A DNA stretch of 64,000 nucleotides from Porodaedalea pini (GCA_002794775.1 NBAY01000081.1:62001-126000), one strand, 5' to 3'; positions 1 through 12,105 are shown, numbered from the stretch's first letter. Numbers and translations are program-made. The notes: generated from the letters alone by a model not told the origin.

Positions 1-188
1 TGTAAAATCATAATAAGTCCATTAGATGAGAACTACATGGCTTTTGGCCTTGTAAGCACAGTTTGGCTTCAGGGAGCTAATGGTGTCTGACTATATGCAG
101 CTTTAACATCTTCTCTGATGCATGCATTGATCTCTACAAGGCCAAAAGCCATGTAATTCTCATCTAATGGACTTATTATGATTTTACA
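1..188. repeat. Foldback MITE with 54 bp inverted arms
   Basis: Bases 1-54 and 135-188 are reverse complements with a single mismatch (53 of 54), separated by an 80 bp unique loop. The outer end reads TGTAAAATCATAATAAGTCC. There is no coding capacity, so this looks like a non-autonomous foldback or MITE. The left flank lies at or beyond the window edge, so the target-site duplication cannot be read and the superfamily is unknown. Confidence 0.85.
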
Positions 189-259
189 AACATAAATTGG
201 GCTAGAAATAGTTTGTTTCTGGTGAGCAGGAGGCAAGGGGGAGTTTGCTGATTCTAGGT

Positions 260-276
260 CATCAGGAAAACCCTCC
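260..276 (+). repeat. Left terminal inverted repeat of the Plavaka element
   Basis: The sequence CATCAGGAAAACCCTCC pairs with the reverse complement of 12089-12105 with one mismatch. A second short match (GGTGGAAT) follows about 15 bp further in at both ends, which supports a true element boundary. Confidence 0.8.
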
Positions 277-289
277 TGGCCAGAACTGG

Positions 290-540
290 TGGAATCATTG
301 GAATGCGCCAGAAATTCTGAGTGATTCTGGCTCATTCCAATTCCACATCATTCCTAAAGGTCATTCCCTACACTGTGCATTCTGCTGCATTCTGCCACAT
401 TTCAATAACATTCCACTTGTATTCCAACCCCATTTTGTTACTTATCTTAGCATTCCTGACTCTTTATTAGTGTATTCCATAATATTCCTAGACATTATCT
501 ATGCCATTCTGCGCAATTGCAATACATGTCTAGCTAGTTT
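290..540. promoter_or_regulatory. Subterminal ATTCC/ATTCT repeat cluster, left end
   Basis: More than ten copies of ATTCC or ATTCT (and GGAAT on the other strand) are packed into about 250 bp just inside the left inverted repeat. A similar cluster lies inside the right end. CACTA-like elements typically carry clustered short subterminal repeats that bind transposase; that role here is inferred. Open reading frames called across this stretch have no family resemblance. Confidence 0.5.
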
Positions 541-547
541 GGCAAAT

Positions 548-3489
548 TAATCATCAGATAGATCATCCCAGTCCAATGCATTGTCAGCCACAGTAGTCAC
601 AGTATCATCTTCGGTATCGCTAGAAAGCAAATGAATCAGCTGAAAGAAATCTAGCATAACAAAGCAATGATCTTATGGCGTCTTGGCAGAAAGGTATAGG
701 TCATGGAGCAACATGTGGTATTTGTGTGGCTTGTTACGCAGATTAAAGAGGCTCTGCATATGAATTGTGTACTCCAGCCAGAACTTTGGAAGGGTTATCT
801 CTGGAAGTTTACACTGAGGAGGGAGGGCATATGCCTCCAACACATAGTAAATCTAGCATGAATAGCTCAGTAAGGTGGCAGTCAAAGGAATAGTGAGCTG
901 TCATACAAGTACCGCTGCTCCTGCAACAATTGTAGGTGGTATCTCTTTTTCATCTGGACGTTCAGAGAATGTTGATGCAAAGAACTCAGGGTGGTGATTA
1001 AAAATCAAGCTTTTCATGCCTTTCAGACAATAGAGAAGCAGATGATGCAGCGTGTACTTCATAGCTTCATGCCAGAAAGCTGTTGCAGCAGAGGGCTACA
1101 GAAAATAATCAATAATAATTGAACTATCAAAAGTGGAGCTCTTACTGCTGTGAGATCCATATAGATATAACTTTGCTGCAGTTAGAGTATAGTGACTGCA
1201 TCACCCACAGTCCCCTTTGGGAGAGGTAATGTGTACAACCCAATGGCATCAAAGCCTATGTCTTTTAAATGTCCACATGATGTGCTAATGTGTTCAGAGA
1301 CCTGAAATAAAGAAAACACTCAGTAACATTCTACCATTGTTGAGATAACGTACCAGTCTTCTAATGGCTATGTAGTACACACCCTCACCCAACAGTATCT
1401 GTTTTGCAAATTCATGTTCATTATTCTTCCAAGTGGCATCAACACTAAGTTTCATGATCATGGCATCGCGTTCATCACCATCTGAAACAACACCATGCAG
1501 AAGAATGGAACTACACAGGTCATCAAAGACAATACCCAGTACTTTCTGAACCTTTGGTGGTTGAGAAAGTAGCTTTGGGTTTCTTAGATTGACAAGCTCA
1601 ATTAATTCAGGGTGGAGCAGCTGCAAGATCTGAGTAAAGGAAGTGAGAGAGTCAAGCTCTGAGGTAGCCACAGATGCCGGCTCATCATCAGCATCACAAT
1701 GCATCTGCTCTGGTTCAGAGTTAGAGATGTTTATGGCTACCCTCTACATTTAACCTGTCAGTCTGCAAGTAACATTGGTATGCATAACATACCTCCTTGC
1801 TGAGTTTCCTTTGAGCTCTTGTCTTGCACTTTACATCACTGGCCACACTTTGGGGATAAGAGTCTGCAAACAGTGAGCCCTCTGTATTGCTCTCATCATC
1901 TGGAATAAAGACAGCCTGTGCAGTAAATTACTTAGTAGTTCATACAGCACGGAAAGCTTTGTGATATTTACCTCATTAGAAAATTGTGAATGCAACTCAT
2001 GAATGCTTCTTGAGGCAGCATCACATAGGTCCTGGTCCCCTTCATTTTCTGACCCTTCCTCCTCCTCCTCCTCATATTCATCATTGCTACCTAGGCCATC
2101 CTCCTCCTCCTTGCAGAGTCGTTGATACTATAGATACAAGTCCACAGTCAGAATGCACAGTGCAATTAGTTCTGTACTCACAGTGTATAGCTTGTCCTTG
2201 CTGTTATGCAGAGATGGAAGAGGTGACGGTGCAAGATTTTTTTTGTCTGGCCAAGCACTGGCTGCAACAGACTTTGAAGACTGACCTGCGATTGGCTTCA
2301 CATTGGCATTTCTTCCAGTGGAAAGAATGGCTGAGGCATGCGCATTCTTCAGCAGAATGTTTGCAACATGTATCTGTGAGTGGGAAGCCCCTCTACTGCA
2401 GATAGTAGGAGTAGCAAGTGCTGTAAGCATTGCATGTATAGCGACTCAGTAAATAATTAATGACAGAAGAATAAAACATTTTCATACACTTACATTTTGT
2501 GTCAACAACATTGATCTCTCTGGCTTTCTTTGCAGCCTCTTGAGCAGCTATAGTTTATGAAAATATTAGATAACAACTATGTAAATGTGTTTTATGCAAC
2601 ATACCTTTCCTCTCCACCTGTCTCTCTCTCCTTTTAATCACATATGGCTTAAATTCAAGGTGGCTGTTGGCCCCAACAGGAGTGGCAGCATCACTGGAAG
2701 TCAACCACAGGGCCTCATCAGAATCACTTTCATGAACAGTGCGGAACTTCGAAGCTGCTCGATCTAGACACCAGGAAGCCTTTGATGCTGTATACAGAAG
2801 AAGAATTTGGCTCTAAATACTCACCACACACAAGGGGCTGCCTCACACCATGTTTTTTCTTGGGGGGTAGTGCAACTTTGACAGCTTGCATGCCAATCAA
2901 CTGGGGAGACAATTGACCACTGCCGCCTTGAGATGAGAGTTCTGCATGTGGCTGTGTGCAAACCATTGAACAACCAGTTAGAATAAGCCACAAACCGTAG
3001 GATTTGGCACAGGCACTTGCAAAGACAGGAATGTACTGTATCATCCACACCATTAGTGCTTGCTGTGGTCTTTGCATGCTCTCACCTCGGCTTTCTGACC
3101 TTCTTCTTTATGGGCTCCCAATCTGTTCAGCTGCCACTGTAAGTCATTATGGATAACAAAACAAAGCACAGAAGCTCACAGGAAGATGCGTCCTTAGCAG
3201 CCTTGTGCTTAGGAGGTCAGGAAGTATTAACGAGGGCTGGTATCTCAATCGCAGGAGAAACTTGCACTCCAGCTGCTCTCATGTCAACCTTCTTGCTGGG
3301 ACAACCATGTTTACAGCGAGCAACCTCTATCCAAGGTCCATCTGTGACAGACACACTATTTGAAGGGTGGTTGAGCTTAAGGTGAGCAGCATCATCTGGG
3401 TCTGTGCTTGATGCATCCATTGGAATCTCTTCACACTTCGAGCCAGCAATGGCCGTGTACAACATTTTTCTACCAAGGTTGTTAGACAT
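548..3489 (-). CDS. Transposon-borne multi-exon gene, DUF6532-like
   Basis: A minus-strand gene appears to start at 3489 (MSNNLGRKMLYTAIAG) and end with an acidic tail (DWDDLSDD then stop) at 548-550. Recognisable pieces in order are a Cys/His-containing N-terminal exon, an exon with long Glu/Asp runs near 1990-2130, and a conserved exon at 1294-1704 (ILLGEGVYYIA..VRYLNNG). A C-terminal exon follows near 680-800, with a motif of the form LRNK..KYHMLLHDLY. That layout resembles the Agaricomycete DUF6532 family, which has no known biochemical function. Exon joints were not all resolved and some joins may be broken. It lies wholly inside the Plavaka element, so it is probably cargo or a companion gene. 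The DUF6532 assignment is from memory and tentative. Confidence 0.45.
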
Positions 3490-4089
3490 CTCTTCTTAAG
3501 AATGAATGAAGTGGATGGGCTGAGATAGTTTGGCTTGGTTGAATGAGGAGGGGGTGAGCACTGCACAAATGGGAGATAAATTTTTCGCAATTGCGACCCT
3601 GTGTGGACTTTGAATCAGACTCACTTTTAAGTTAAATAAACCTGTGCCTGTTCTGCAACTCATCCTATACCATTCAGTTCAAAATAAACTTCCATTATAA
3701 TGGACAAATTTACATGACCTTGTACTTTGCATCCTGAAAGCAATTGATGACTTGTATTTCTCAGACAATGCCTAAACAGCTTTAGTCATTCAGAGATCCC
3801 TAGAGTTCGTTAATACTTTCAGATTCATCATATGGAAGGAGTGGCCATAATCACAACTGAAGATGAGGCTGGTGTGCACAATAACAAGTATTTTCATACA
3901 TATGCGACAGAATTAAAAAAAAAAAGAACAATGCTAAATGCATAAGAAAAAATACATCGATGCCAGTTGTGACAGAGTGATAGTCATTACGAGGGGATGA
4001 CACATGCTCTGACATCTTCACAAAGCCTCGGGTGGTCTGGACTGTATGAATAGGTCATTGCTTTGACCTTAATACTAGCAGATCTATCT

Positions 4090-4625
4090 TACCAGAGTTG
4101 GGACTGTCTGCCACCACATTGCAGGCCCTGAGTCTGTGTTGCATTTGGAGTGAGCACGATCGAGGGGACTCACTCCACATGATGGAGGCTTAGTGGCAGA
4201 GGGAGCCTCCAGGGGTTTGGTCTGCATGATCAGATCATTTTTCCCCTCCATATGAGACAAATTATTTACCAGAGTCGGGACTCTTCGCCACCACATTGCA
4301 GACCCTGAGTTTGCTTTGTTTTTGGAGTGAGTGCAATTGATGGGCCTCAGATTGGAGGATGATGCCTTGTGAATGGATGAAGCCTCTGGGGGTTTGGACT
4401 GAACAAACAAGTCATTACTTTGATCTTAGTACTAGTAGATTTATCTTACCAGAGTTGGGACTCTTTGCTGCCACATTCCAGGCATGTTGCATTTGGAGTG
4501 AGCGTGATCAAGCACACTCAATCCACATGATGGAGGAGCCTCTGTGGGTTTTGATTGAGCATGATCGTGGGGGCTCCATGTGGAAAACAGAGGTGAAGGA
4601 GCCTCTGAGGGTGTCGACTGTGTAA
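4090..4625 (-). repeat. Tandem array of three ~178 bp exon-bearing units
   Basis: Three diverged units begin at 4090, 4267 and 4447, each opening with TACCAGAGTYGGGACT. On the minus strand each encodes a similar peptide: a segment like QSKPxEAPS, then HAHSKCN, then MW(W/Q)xxVPTLV. The peptide runs into a splice-donor-like GGTAAG and follows acceptor-like pyrimidine-AG sequence. The array therefore looks like tandem duplication of an exon plus its intron inside a minus-strand transposon gene. No protein family is recognised. Confidence 0.6.
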
Positions 4626-4650
4626 TCACGTCTTTTTTTGTCCTCCACAT

Positions 4651-5332
4651 GAGCTAAAGAGTTGAGACACACACCCGCCACCTACTGGAGGCCATGATAC
4701 ATCTGCATCAAGCGTGGGACTGGGACAGTTACAGACATGATCGCGTGATGTCTTCATGTAAATGCGCAAGAATCCTGGATTTTCCCATCATGGTACTTTG
4801 TTACCAGTTTAGATGTGCATGATACTTTGTCATCAGTTTAGGCGTGCACAAAGCACCAATGTGAGTACAATTGTGATTAAGAAGCACATTAAGAAGCATT
4901 CCAAACAACTGAGAAAAGTTGAGGCTTGATTGATGCCATATTGTCAGAATACAAAATACAATGCTTAAGACACCTATGAATTGCTGTAAGTAAAGTGTTT
5001 GAATTGTTGTAACATGAACTTGAAGCCGGCTGCACAGATTGGGTGTCTGTCACAGTTGCCCATTTGAAGTGCAGCTGGCTGACGTGAATGTATCTTTCCA
5101 GTGTTCCGTGAAAATAAGTGACGTGCAAGGACTCTGATGCAAATTGAATATTTAAATATCTGAAAACCACAATAAATCAGAAAGGAACAAGCGGAAAACA
5201 GATGGCACCGTACTTACATGCCAGAGCTGTGAGCATGCTGACAGTCAGAAAATGCAGATTGTAGTCTATGTAGTACTGTACACATGATTGATATCCACCA
5301 AAAAAAAAACAATTAAAATACAGACAAACAGT
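4651..5332. other. Transposon interior without recognisable gene
   Basis: AT-rich, CpG-poor sequence between the exon-repeat array and the next minus-strand gene. Short frames exist but none shows family resemblance or convincing splice continuity. A poly-A run near 5300 is the only obvious feature. Confidence 0.4.
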
Positions 5333-7492
5333 CTACATCTTGCTCATGAGGTAAGTGGGAGGTTTACAATGCATAGATGGGACACAATTAAAAAATTGTA
5401 CAAAGGTCTTAATGTAAAAGTGAATCATAATTGCAAAGTCTCTAGTATGTAATTCTGAATCCTTAATTGATTGTGGACAGTTCGGCCACTCTTGCAAAAT
5501 GTCGCATGGGGCTTTGACAGCATCATGGACCAACATGTTGTCTGCCCAGTAGTCCATTTGCGGCCTCGAGAGGTCTGGTATTACGGTTGTCGTGTCATTC
5601 GTCGCACCATCCATCACACCCATGTAAACCTGACACAAAAGTGCATTCCGTTGTTGATGCTCATCAGTGCTCATGCAGGACCACGGCAAGATTGCTTGAT
5701 CAAGTGCATAAAGCTCATACTAGAATAGTGCCTCCATGAGTTCCCATTGCACTTCTGTCCTCAGGGGTTTATTGAGAAGAATGCTGGCTGCAGAGACAGC
5801 TTTACCTCGCCAGGTCTAGTCTTTCATGTGGTCAAACAGCTCTAACTTTCACTTGACACCAAAGGTGACCTTCATCGTTGCATTCTCTGCAAGCTGCTGC
5901 TGCTTTGCAGGAGGCAAGTCAGGTGCTTTCAAAGCATCAGGGGAACAAGAACTCCCTGGCATGGAGTTGTAGACACCTTCAACAAAGGGGGAGACGATGT
6001 TCGACAGAAGTGATGTGGACTTCTTGTAGTCTCTGTGCAAGATGTTCCTCCAGTTGTGAAGTTTCTGCCACACAGACTTGTTGAACAGCCCACCATTGAG
6101 TAGGATGTTGAACAGGATGGGGCGAATGTGAATGTAATTAAGATACAAGTCCACTGATTTCTCAGGGGACTTGTGTGTCAGAAAAAAAGGCGGCAGAAGT
6201 GGATACAGAGCTGCAGGTGAAAACTCATCACCAACTGTGCCGAGGTCCTTCAATGCTTCATGGATAACACAGCAAAATTTAGGCAGGTCAGGCATTCTGT
6301 CTGCACCATTTGGAACATGCAGCATGTGAGCATAGTTCATGCTCAGCTCATTGCTTATTCTATGCTTCGCTCCTCCTCTCTTCTGCTTCAATGCTAATGG
6401 CAGCTGCGGCAGAGCTGGAACTAGAGCATCACATTTGCTCATGCTAGCGAGAGATGTCAAATAACTGATGGGCCTTGTAGAGGGAGCGTAATATTGAAAG
6501 GTATACATTTGGTTGAGAAGGTGTGACATATGCTCATTGTTCATGAGCTGACTTGTGGCCATGTCTTGCATGCATGGTTCCAAATTGAAGTTCCAGCCAA
6601 GGAGGAGTAAATTGCCTTGGTATTTGATGTATTCCTTCGACATATGAGACAACCAAGGAATAAAGTCTTGGACGTCAAAAATTTTAGTGTCAGGAGTGAT
6701 CGCTTTCTCCGCAGAAATGTACCACACAGAGATACCAAGATGATACAAATTCTCAGCGACAGCAGCCTCTGTGGTGAAAGCACCACGAACCAGAAGAAGG
6801 AAATTCTGAGTCATCCACATGGAGTTTGGAGCCTTCATGCATTTGACGACAACGTCCAGGTACATATGCAGCCTGTGCAGTTTGAGAATGGCTCGCTGAA
6901 CATTGCATAAAGTGAAAAGTACAATTTGAAAAGAGGCCTTTCAAAGGCGGAGACTGTCGAGTCCAGATTGGCCATTGCTGAGACAACAATCATAGACCTT
7001 TTGCATTCTGGCTATATCAGCTTTTGATCCAACAGAGAACACTTCAGCTGCAACTGTCTCAAGAAGGGTCATAAGGTTATTAACCAGGCCTTTATCTAAA
7101 AGACTAAGTTTCTCGTCCATATGCAAATCAATGTCCACATCATCTGTGAAATCATACAACTGAGGATTATACCACAGAATATCCTCCCCTTGGTGGCTCC
7201 AGGGCTTTGCGACTTTATAAAATGGGATGCAGGCATGATGAAAGGCACCTTTTGAGAAAAATTGAGGCCACCGTGAATATTCATGGCCACCCCAATACCC
7301 ATTGTTGCGCTTTAGAATGCCAGGTTCAGTAATAAGTGGATATTCCGGCACCCAGTTTGCATTCAGCATAAAAATGATCTGGCCTTTGTAATTCATGTAA
7401 GCCAAAACCCTCACATCAAGAGTGTGAATCTGGTTGCTTGGACCTGGATGTTTTATATATGAGCTGCTGTTAAAGATCAATATACAATACAC
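5333..7492 (-). CDS. Transposon companion gene, uncharacterised Agaricomycete family
   Basis: Three long minus-strand frames lie end to end: 7492-6941 (183 codons), 6865-5849 (338 codons) and 5689-5333 (118 codons). They probably form one gene interrupted by introns, decay, or both. The middle frame carries a GAFTTEAAVAENLYHLGISVW motif region. It resembles uncharacterised proteins common in Agaricomycete genomes, where a GxFTxxxxVAxxLxxAGIPVW-like pattern recurs (recalled, not searched). No catalytic motif, signal peptide or membrane segment is evident. The gene diverges from the transposase across the foldback at 7841-8362. Function is unknown, and its position inside the element suggests a transposition accessory or passenger. 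Confidence 0.5.
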
Positions 7493-7840
7493 GACTCATG
7501 TAGATCATAGGTCTTCATAAGATGAGGTGGGGGGACTTCCTCCCCATCCCACATCATTTCAGCACCCCAGGCATCAGACATATTTACGTATGCTACAAAT
7601 GAAAGTAAAAATCACTGAATGTGAATGCAACACAAAGGAAAGTCCATACAGGGAGGAGAGAACTGCCAATTCATCTTGTAGAAGCGAGCAAGGTGGTGGA
7701 TACGCAACTTGATAAGAGTTAGTCCTTGTCAATCACAAAGCCCATAAACAGCATGCTGAAAAGGAAAAGGTAAGTCGGAAGGTATGAAAGTTTTGATACT
7801 TTGGATAACATGTCGATGTCGGTAGGTTTTGATCGAAAAC

Positions 7841-8362
7841 ACAGCAACCAAGTGGTCACTGTGTTATAGACGTTGATGGATCACTATTCAGCAGTCCGTT
7901 GTAGTCTGCCCTCAAGCTAGCTCTAAGCCAGCTCTGCAGGTCTTCTGATTGGCAATCAATGAGATGGGTATGTTCTTGAGGCATACAGGTGTGGTGAGGA
8001 GGTATTCTGAGTGCAGCGATGGGGGATGATGGGAGTGGAGATACAAAAGGGGGCAGGGGCAGGAGAGAGCAGACGTGATGGGCGATGGTGAGAGAGTTAC
8101 TTAAGTTGCTAATTATAATTTGTGGTGCCTCTAGTAGGTAATTGCTCACATGACTTTCTCTTTACAGAAATGCTTTCATCTGACTCTGATGCTCTTCAGA
8201 CTCTACCACATCCAGCATCACCACCATCGCAGCTGATGGCTCAGACCCACTGAAAGACCCTGGAGAGCTGGCTTAGAGCTAGCTCGAGGGCATAGACAAC
8301 AGCAGGCTGCTGCATAGTGATCCGCTGGTGTCTATAGGTTATGGCGACCGCTCGGTCACTGT
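7841..8362. repeat. Internal foldback with ~100 bp inverted arms
   Basis: The left arm (7841-7940) and right arm (8259-8362) are imperfect reverse complements, sharing for example AGAGCTGGCTTAGAGCTAGC and TAGTGATCC. The loop is about 320 bp. It sits between the divergent companion gene and the transposase. It may be a nested non-autonomous element or a structural part of the host element. No target duplication was identified. Confidence 0.6.
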
Positions 8363-8639
8363 AAGTCTATGACATCTGTGGACATCGTATAGGAGCCAGT
8401 AAGTCTGTATTGAAAGATTTACTAATTTTTTTTGTGTTCTTTCTAGAGTTGAGCAAGTCAGTGTCAGACGCCAAACATTGTTGACATCTCACTAACTAGG
8501 AATGTTCAACATGCCGCTGCAAATCTGCCCTGGATGCAGTTCCCAGAAGGTAGATCTTTGATGACACCAATAAAAGCAACTGCAGCATTCTGCATACTAT
8601 CGAGATTACCTCACCTTTGTCAGTCAACTGCAGAATGGT

Positions 8640-11600
8640 GCTGGTCGAACACAGGACTCCGGTGAAGATAGTGAGGATGAAGACAATCCTTGATCTTTCA
8701 ATGGTGATTTTTTTGGCAACGATTACAATGAGGTAGATTTCGAGTTTGCGAATGATGTACTACAGTATGTTTGTATTATCCTCTCTTTGTAGCATCATGC
8801 AAGCAACCAAGCTCTGAATTAATTTATCTCTATATATAATGATGCGGATGACTTTCCTGAGCAATCTAACCCTGAAATTGAGTTGGACAATGAAGACTTC
8901 CATGAACCCATGTGAGAGCTGGAACAGCCGCAGCTGCAAGACTATGTGCATCACAATGAAGTAGAAACTGAGGAGGAAGAGGATGATGATGACGATCATG
9001 TCCATGACATTATCGTTCAGTGTCGTGCTGCTGAGGGCAGACTGCACTATCAGCCAGTCCGTATCAATCATTACCCTGGGAATGAAGCCAGGCGGGTCTA
9101 TGGAGGTGATCAGGATGGAGGTCAAGGCCGTGCTATGCACACTCATGACAGTGAAGCTGTATTCCAACAATACACACAAGACGTCCAGGCCACTTCACAA
9201 AATGAGGACACATTTGCTCCATTCGTTTCAAGACTTGATTGGGAGCTTGCATGGTGGGCGAAGACCCAAGGACCAGGTTCTATAGCTCTAGATGAGCTTC
9301 TGCAGATTGAAGGGGTGCAGCTTGTGTTTTATCTTGTTAATGCTTTCTCCTAATATATCTTTAATTTATTGCAATGTGCTTTCACTGCTTGCCCATCATT
9401 ATATCTACATGAGTTTAGATTGTTGAGCTCTTAGGGTTGTTGTACCGAAATTCATGTGAGCTTAACTGCATTATAGACAAGGGAATTCTGACATGGTGCC
9501 CTAGGTTTCAGCATCAGGAAATTGTTGCTGCTGGGCAAGTGTTTGACATGTATTGTCAAGACATTCTACAATGCATCAGGGCATTATTTGGTGCTCCTGA
9601 GTTCACCTCGCAGCTTATCATTCTTCCTAAACATCATTATGCTGATGAAGAAGGACACATTCAGGTATATCATGACATGCACACAGGACAGTGATGGTAG
9701 AACACTCAGGTGTGTCTTTTCCGCACCTATGCTTGTGCATGCTGCATCCAAGTCGTCATCCAGGCTGCTATTGAGCATAGAGCACCAGGCAGTACCATTG
9801 TTCCAGTTATTGCATCACTTGACAAGACTCAGATCACCCTCTTCCACACAAAGACTGCATATCTGCTCTACCTCACAATCAGTAATATTACCAAAGACAG
9901 CCATAAGAAACCCTCCAGACACGTGCAAGTTCTCCTTGGATATCTTCCTACAACCCAGCTCAAACATATTACCAACAAAGCTGCACACTATTGTATTCTT
10001 GCTAACCTCCTCCATAGTTGTCTTCACTTTATTTTCCAAGCATTGTAGATGGCTGGTTCTGATGGAGTTCACATGACTGGCGGTGATGGGCTGGAGTGGC
10101 GATGCCATCCTATTGTAGCTGTGCTTGTTCTTGACAACCAAGAGCAAGTTGCTGTCTCAGGTACCATTATAGGTGATTGTCCAACATGTCAGTGTCCATA
10201 CGATGAGCTCAGAAGTGGTATGCAGCATAGGCATGAGCCTTGTAACCTTGACCATGCCCTTCAAGTACTCTCTATCCTCGACTCTCCAGATTCAACCATG
10301 TATGCACGAGCATGTGAGAAAATACGCATCAAGCCAATTCAGCAACCATTCTGGGCCAATCTACCTTACTTCAACATCTATCAGTTGATCATGGCTGATA
10401 TACTACATCAATTACATCAAGGAGTAATTAAACACCTTGTTTCTTGGATCGCAAGAGCCATTGGAACTGCTGAGCTTGATGCCCATTGCCGTCAAATCCC
10501 TCCAAATCACAGCATCCATGTCTTTCACAAAGGGATCACCACACTTGTGAGAGTGAGTGGGACTGAACACAGCAATATGTGTTGCTTTCTACTTGGTTTA
10601 CTTGTCGACTTCCACCTGCTGAACAATGAATCACCTGTCCAGCTTGTGTGTGCCACACGTGCAGTGCTTGATTTTGTATACATTGTGCAGTATCCAATCC
10701 ATACAAATCCATACAAATGAAACACTTGGGCTTCTCCACGATGCTCTCTCCTGCTTTCACAACAACAAGGATATCTTTATCAATATTGGCATTCGTGACA
10801 ACTTTAATTTCATCAAATGCTATTGGATGAAGCACTACAAGGCATGCATAAGGATGTTGGGTACAACTGATAACTACAATACACAATTTATGGAGTGACT
10901 GCATATTGACCTTATGAACGATGCATATGCTGTGACAAATCATAAGGATGAGTTGCTGCAAATGACTCTTTGGCTGGAGCGAAAAGAGAAAGTATTTGCA
11001 CTTGATACAAACATTACTTGGCATTCTACAACCCACCCTCCATTGTGTCCATGGCATTCTCCTAACATTGCTTGCAATCTTGATATCAAAATGTCGAAAC
11101 ACCCTACACAAAAGGCTGTTGAGCTTGACATCCTGGTCGAGCATTATGGGGCCACTCATTTCCTCACTGCTCTTGCCCATTATGTAGTTGCCAAGGTGCA
11201 GCCTAACCTGCACAGAGGGACAGTTGAGTGTGCTGCAAATGATGTACTCATCATCTTCCACACACTCCCAGTCTTCAAGATGATCAAGTTCTGGAACAAA
11301 GATCTACAAGGCTCAACAACCGTGGACTCAATACATGTGAGGTCAGGACAACAAGATACTCAGAGCAGACAAGTTCCTAGTTGATTTGACATGGCACTTG
11401 CTTGTATTCGCACAGGGACAGAAATTCATTGTAAGAAGTTTCTTCATTATATCCTATTGCTTTCTCACATCAATCTGACAGGTTTTCATGTTGTTCAAGT
11501 TCGAACTGTTTTTTTGCTTACAAAAACAGCTTTGTCTACACTCTTTCAAGATGATGAATTAGAAACAGAGATCCCAAAGCATTTAGCTTATGTCAAATGG

Positions 11601-11849
11601 TTCTCAAAATTCTCAGTGCAGCCTGACATTAACTACAGAATGTATAGAGTCTCTAGATCTTTCAATCCTGATAGGACACAAGAGTTTAGCATTATACCTG
11701 TCCAAGATTTACTCTGTAGTGTACATCTGATTCCTCGCTTTGGTCAAGTAGTTCCTCAGGAATGGAGTAGTGATAATGTACTCGAGATCTGTACTAATTT
11801 CTACCTAAACTCCTTCAAAGATCACAGTACCCATTTCTCTGTTTATTAG
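8640..11849 (+). pseudogene. Plavaka transposase, degenerate
   Basis: Sequential plus-strand segments follow the usual Plavaka order. First is an acidic N-terminal part, then APFVSRLDWELAWWAK (near 9220). These are followed by a block with HHYADEEGHIQVYHDM, then LLGYLPTTQLKHITNKA, then GDCPTCQCPYDEL. The core around 10350-10450 has PFWANLPYFN and ADILHQLHQGVIKHL, and then comes NHKDELLQMTLWLERKEK. The C-terminal part has IPKHLAYVKWFS and VHLIPRFG. The frame is interrupted at 8913, near 9695, near 10046, at 10896 and at 11382. The stops at 10896 and 11382 fall where relatives have Arg, consistent with CGA to TGA. The start codon was not resolved. It should be inactive unless some breaks are introns. 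Confidence 0.85.
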
Positions 11850-11919
11850 TATTTAATATATTATCCTTATGTATAGACTTGCATATGTGTCATTGCGCAC
11901 TCAACATTTTCCAGTTCAT

Positions 11920-12080
11920 TCTAAAGTTCATCTTGCTGATTCTATCAGATTCTGACAGTATGCCATAATTCAGCTCAATTCTGTCCAATTCTAAACAAGC
12001 TCACTGGACCTAAGCTAATTCCAATATTATTCTACAGTATTATACCCCTATTATTTTATTCTATGTAAATTCCACCATTT
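11920..12080. promoter_or_regulatory. Subterminal ATTCT/ATTCC repeat cluster, right end
   Basis: ATTCT, ATTCC and close variants recur about ten times between the transposase stop and the right inverted repeat. This mirrors the left-end cluster and fits a transposase-binding subterminal region. Confidence 0.5.
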
Positions 12081-12088
12081 TCCGCATG

Positions 12089-12105
12089 GGGGGGTTTTCC
12101 TGATG
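12089..12105 (-). repeat. Right terminal inverted repeat of the Plavaka element
   Basis: On the minus strand this reads CATCAGGAAAACCCCCC, matching the left end at 260-276 in 16 of 17 positions. It sits about 240 bp beyond the transposase stop codon. Confidence 0.8.

Larger units (their letters stand above)
260..12105 (+). mobile_element. Plavaka-type DNA transposon, about 11.8 kb, decayed
   Basis: The interval is bounded by inverted ends starting CATCAGGAAAACCC (left 260-276, right 12089-12105; 16 of 17 bases match). The only possible target duplication I see is a weak 2 bp GT at 258-259 and 12106-12107. Inside are a plus-strand Plavaka transposase relic (about 8640-11849) and minus-strand companion genes (548-3489 and 5333-7492). 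The composition is AT-rich and visibly poor in CpG compared with the flanking genes. Plavaka elements are basidiomycete-specific CACTA-related transposons that often carry extra genes. The transposase has several in-frame stops, so this copy is probably not autonomous. Confidence 0.75.

Noticed and set aside
69..335. Minus-strand frame at the left edge
   Set aside because: It runs through the MITE arm and the transposon end, has no family resemblance, and the repeat structure explains it.
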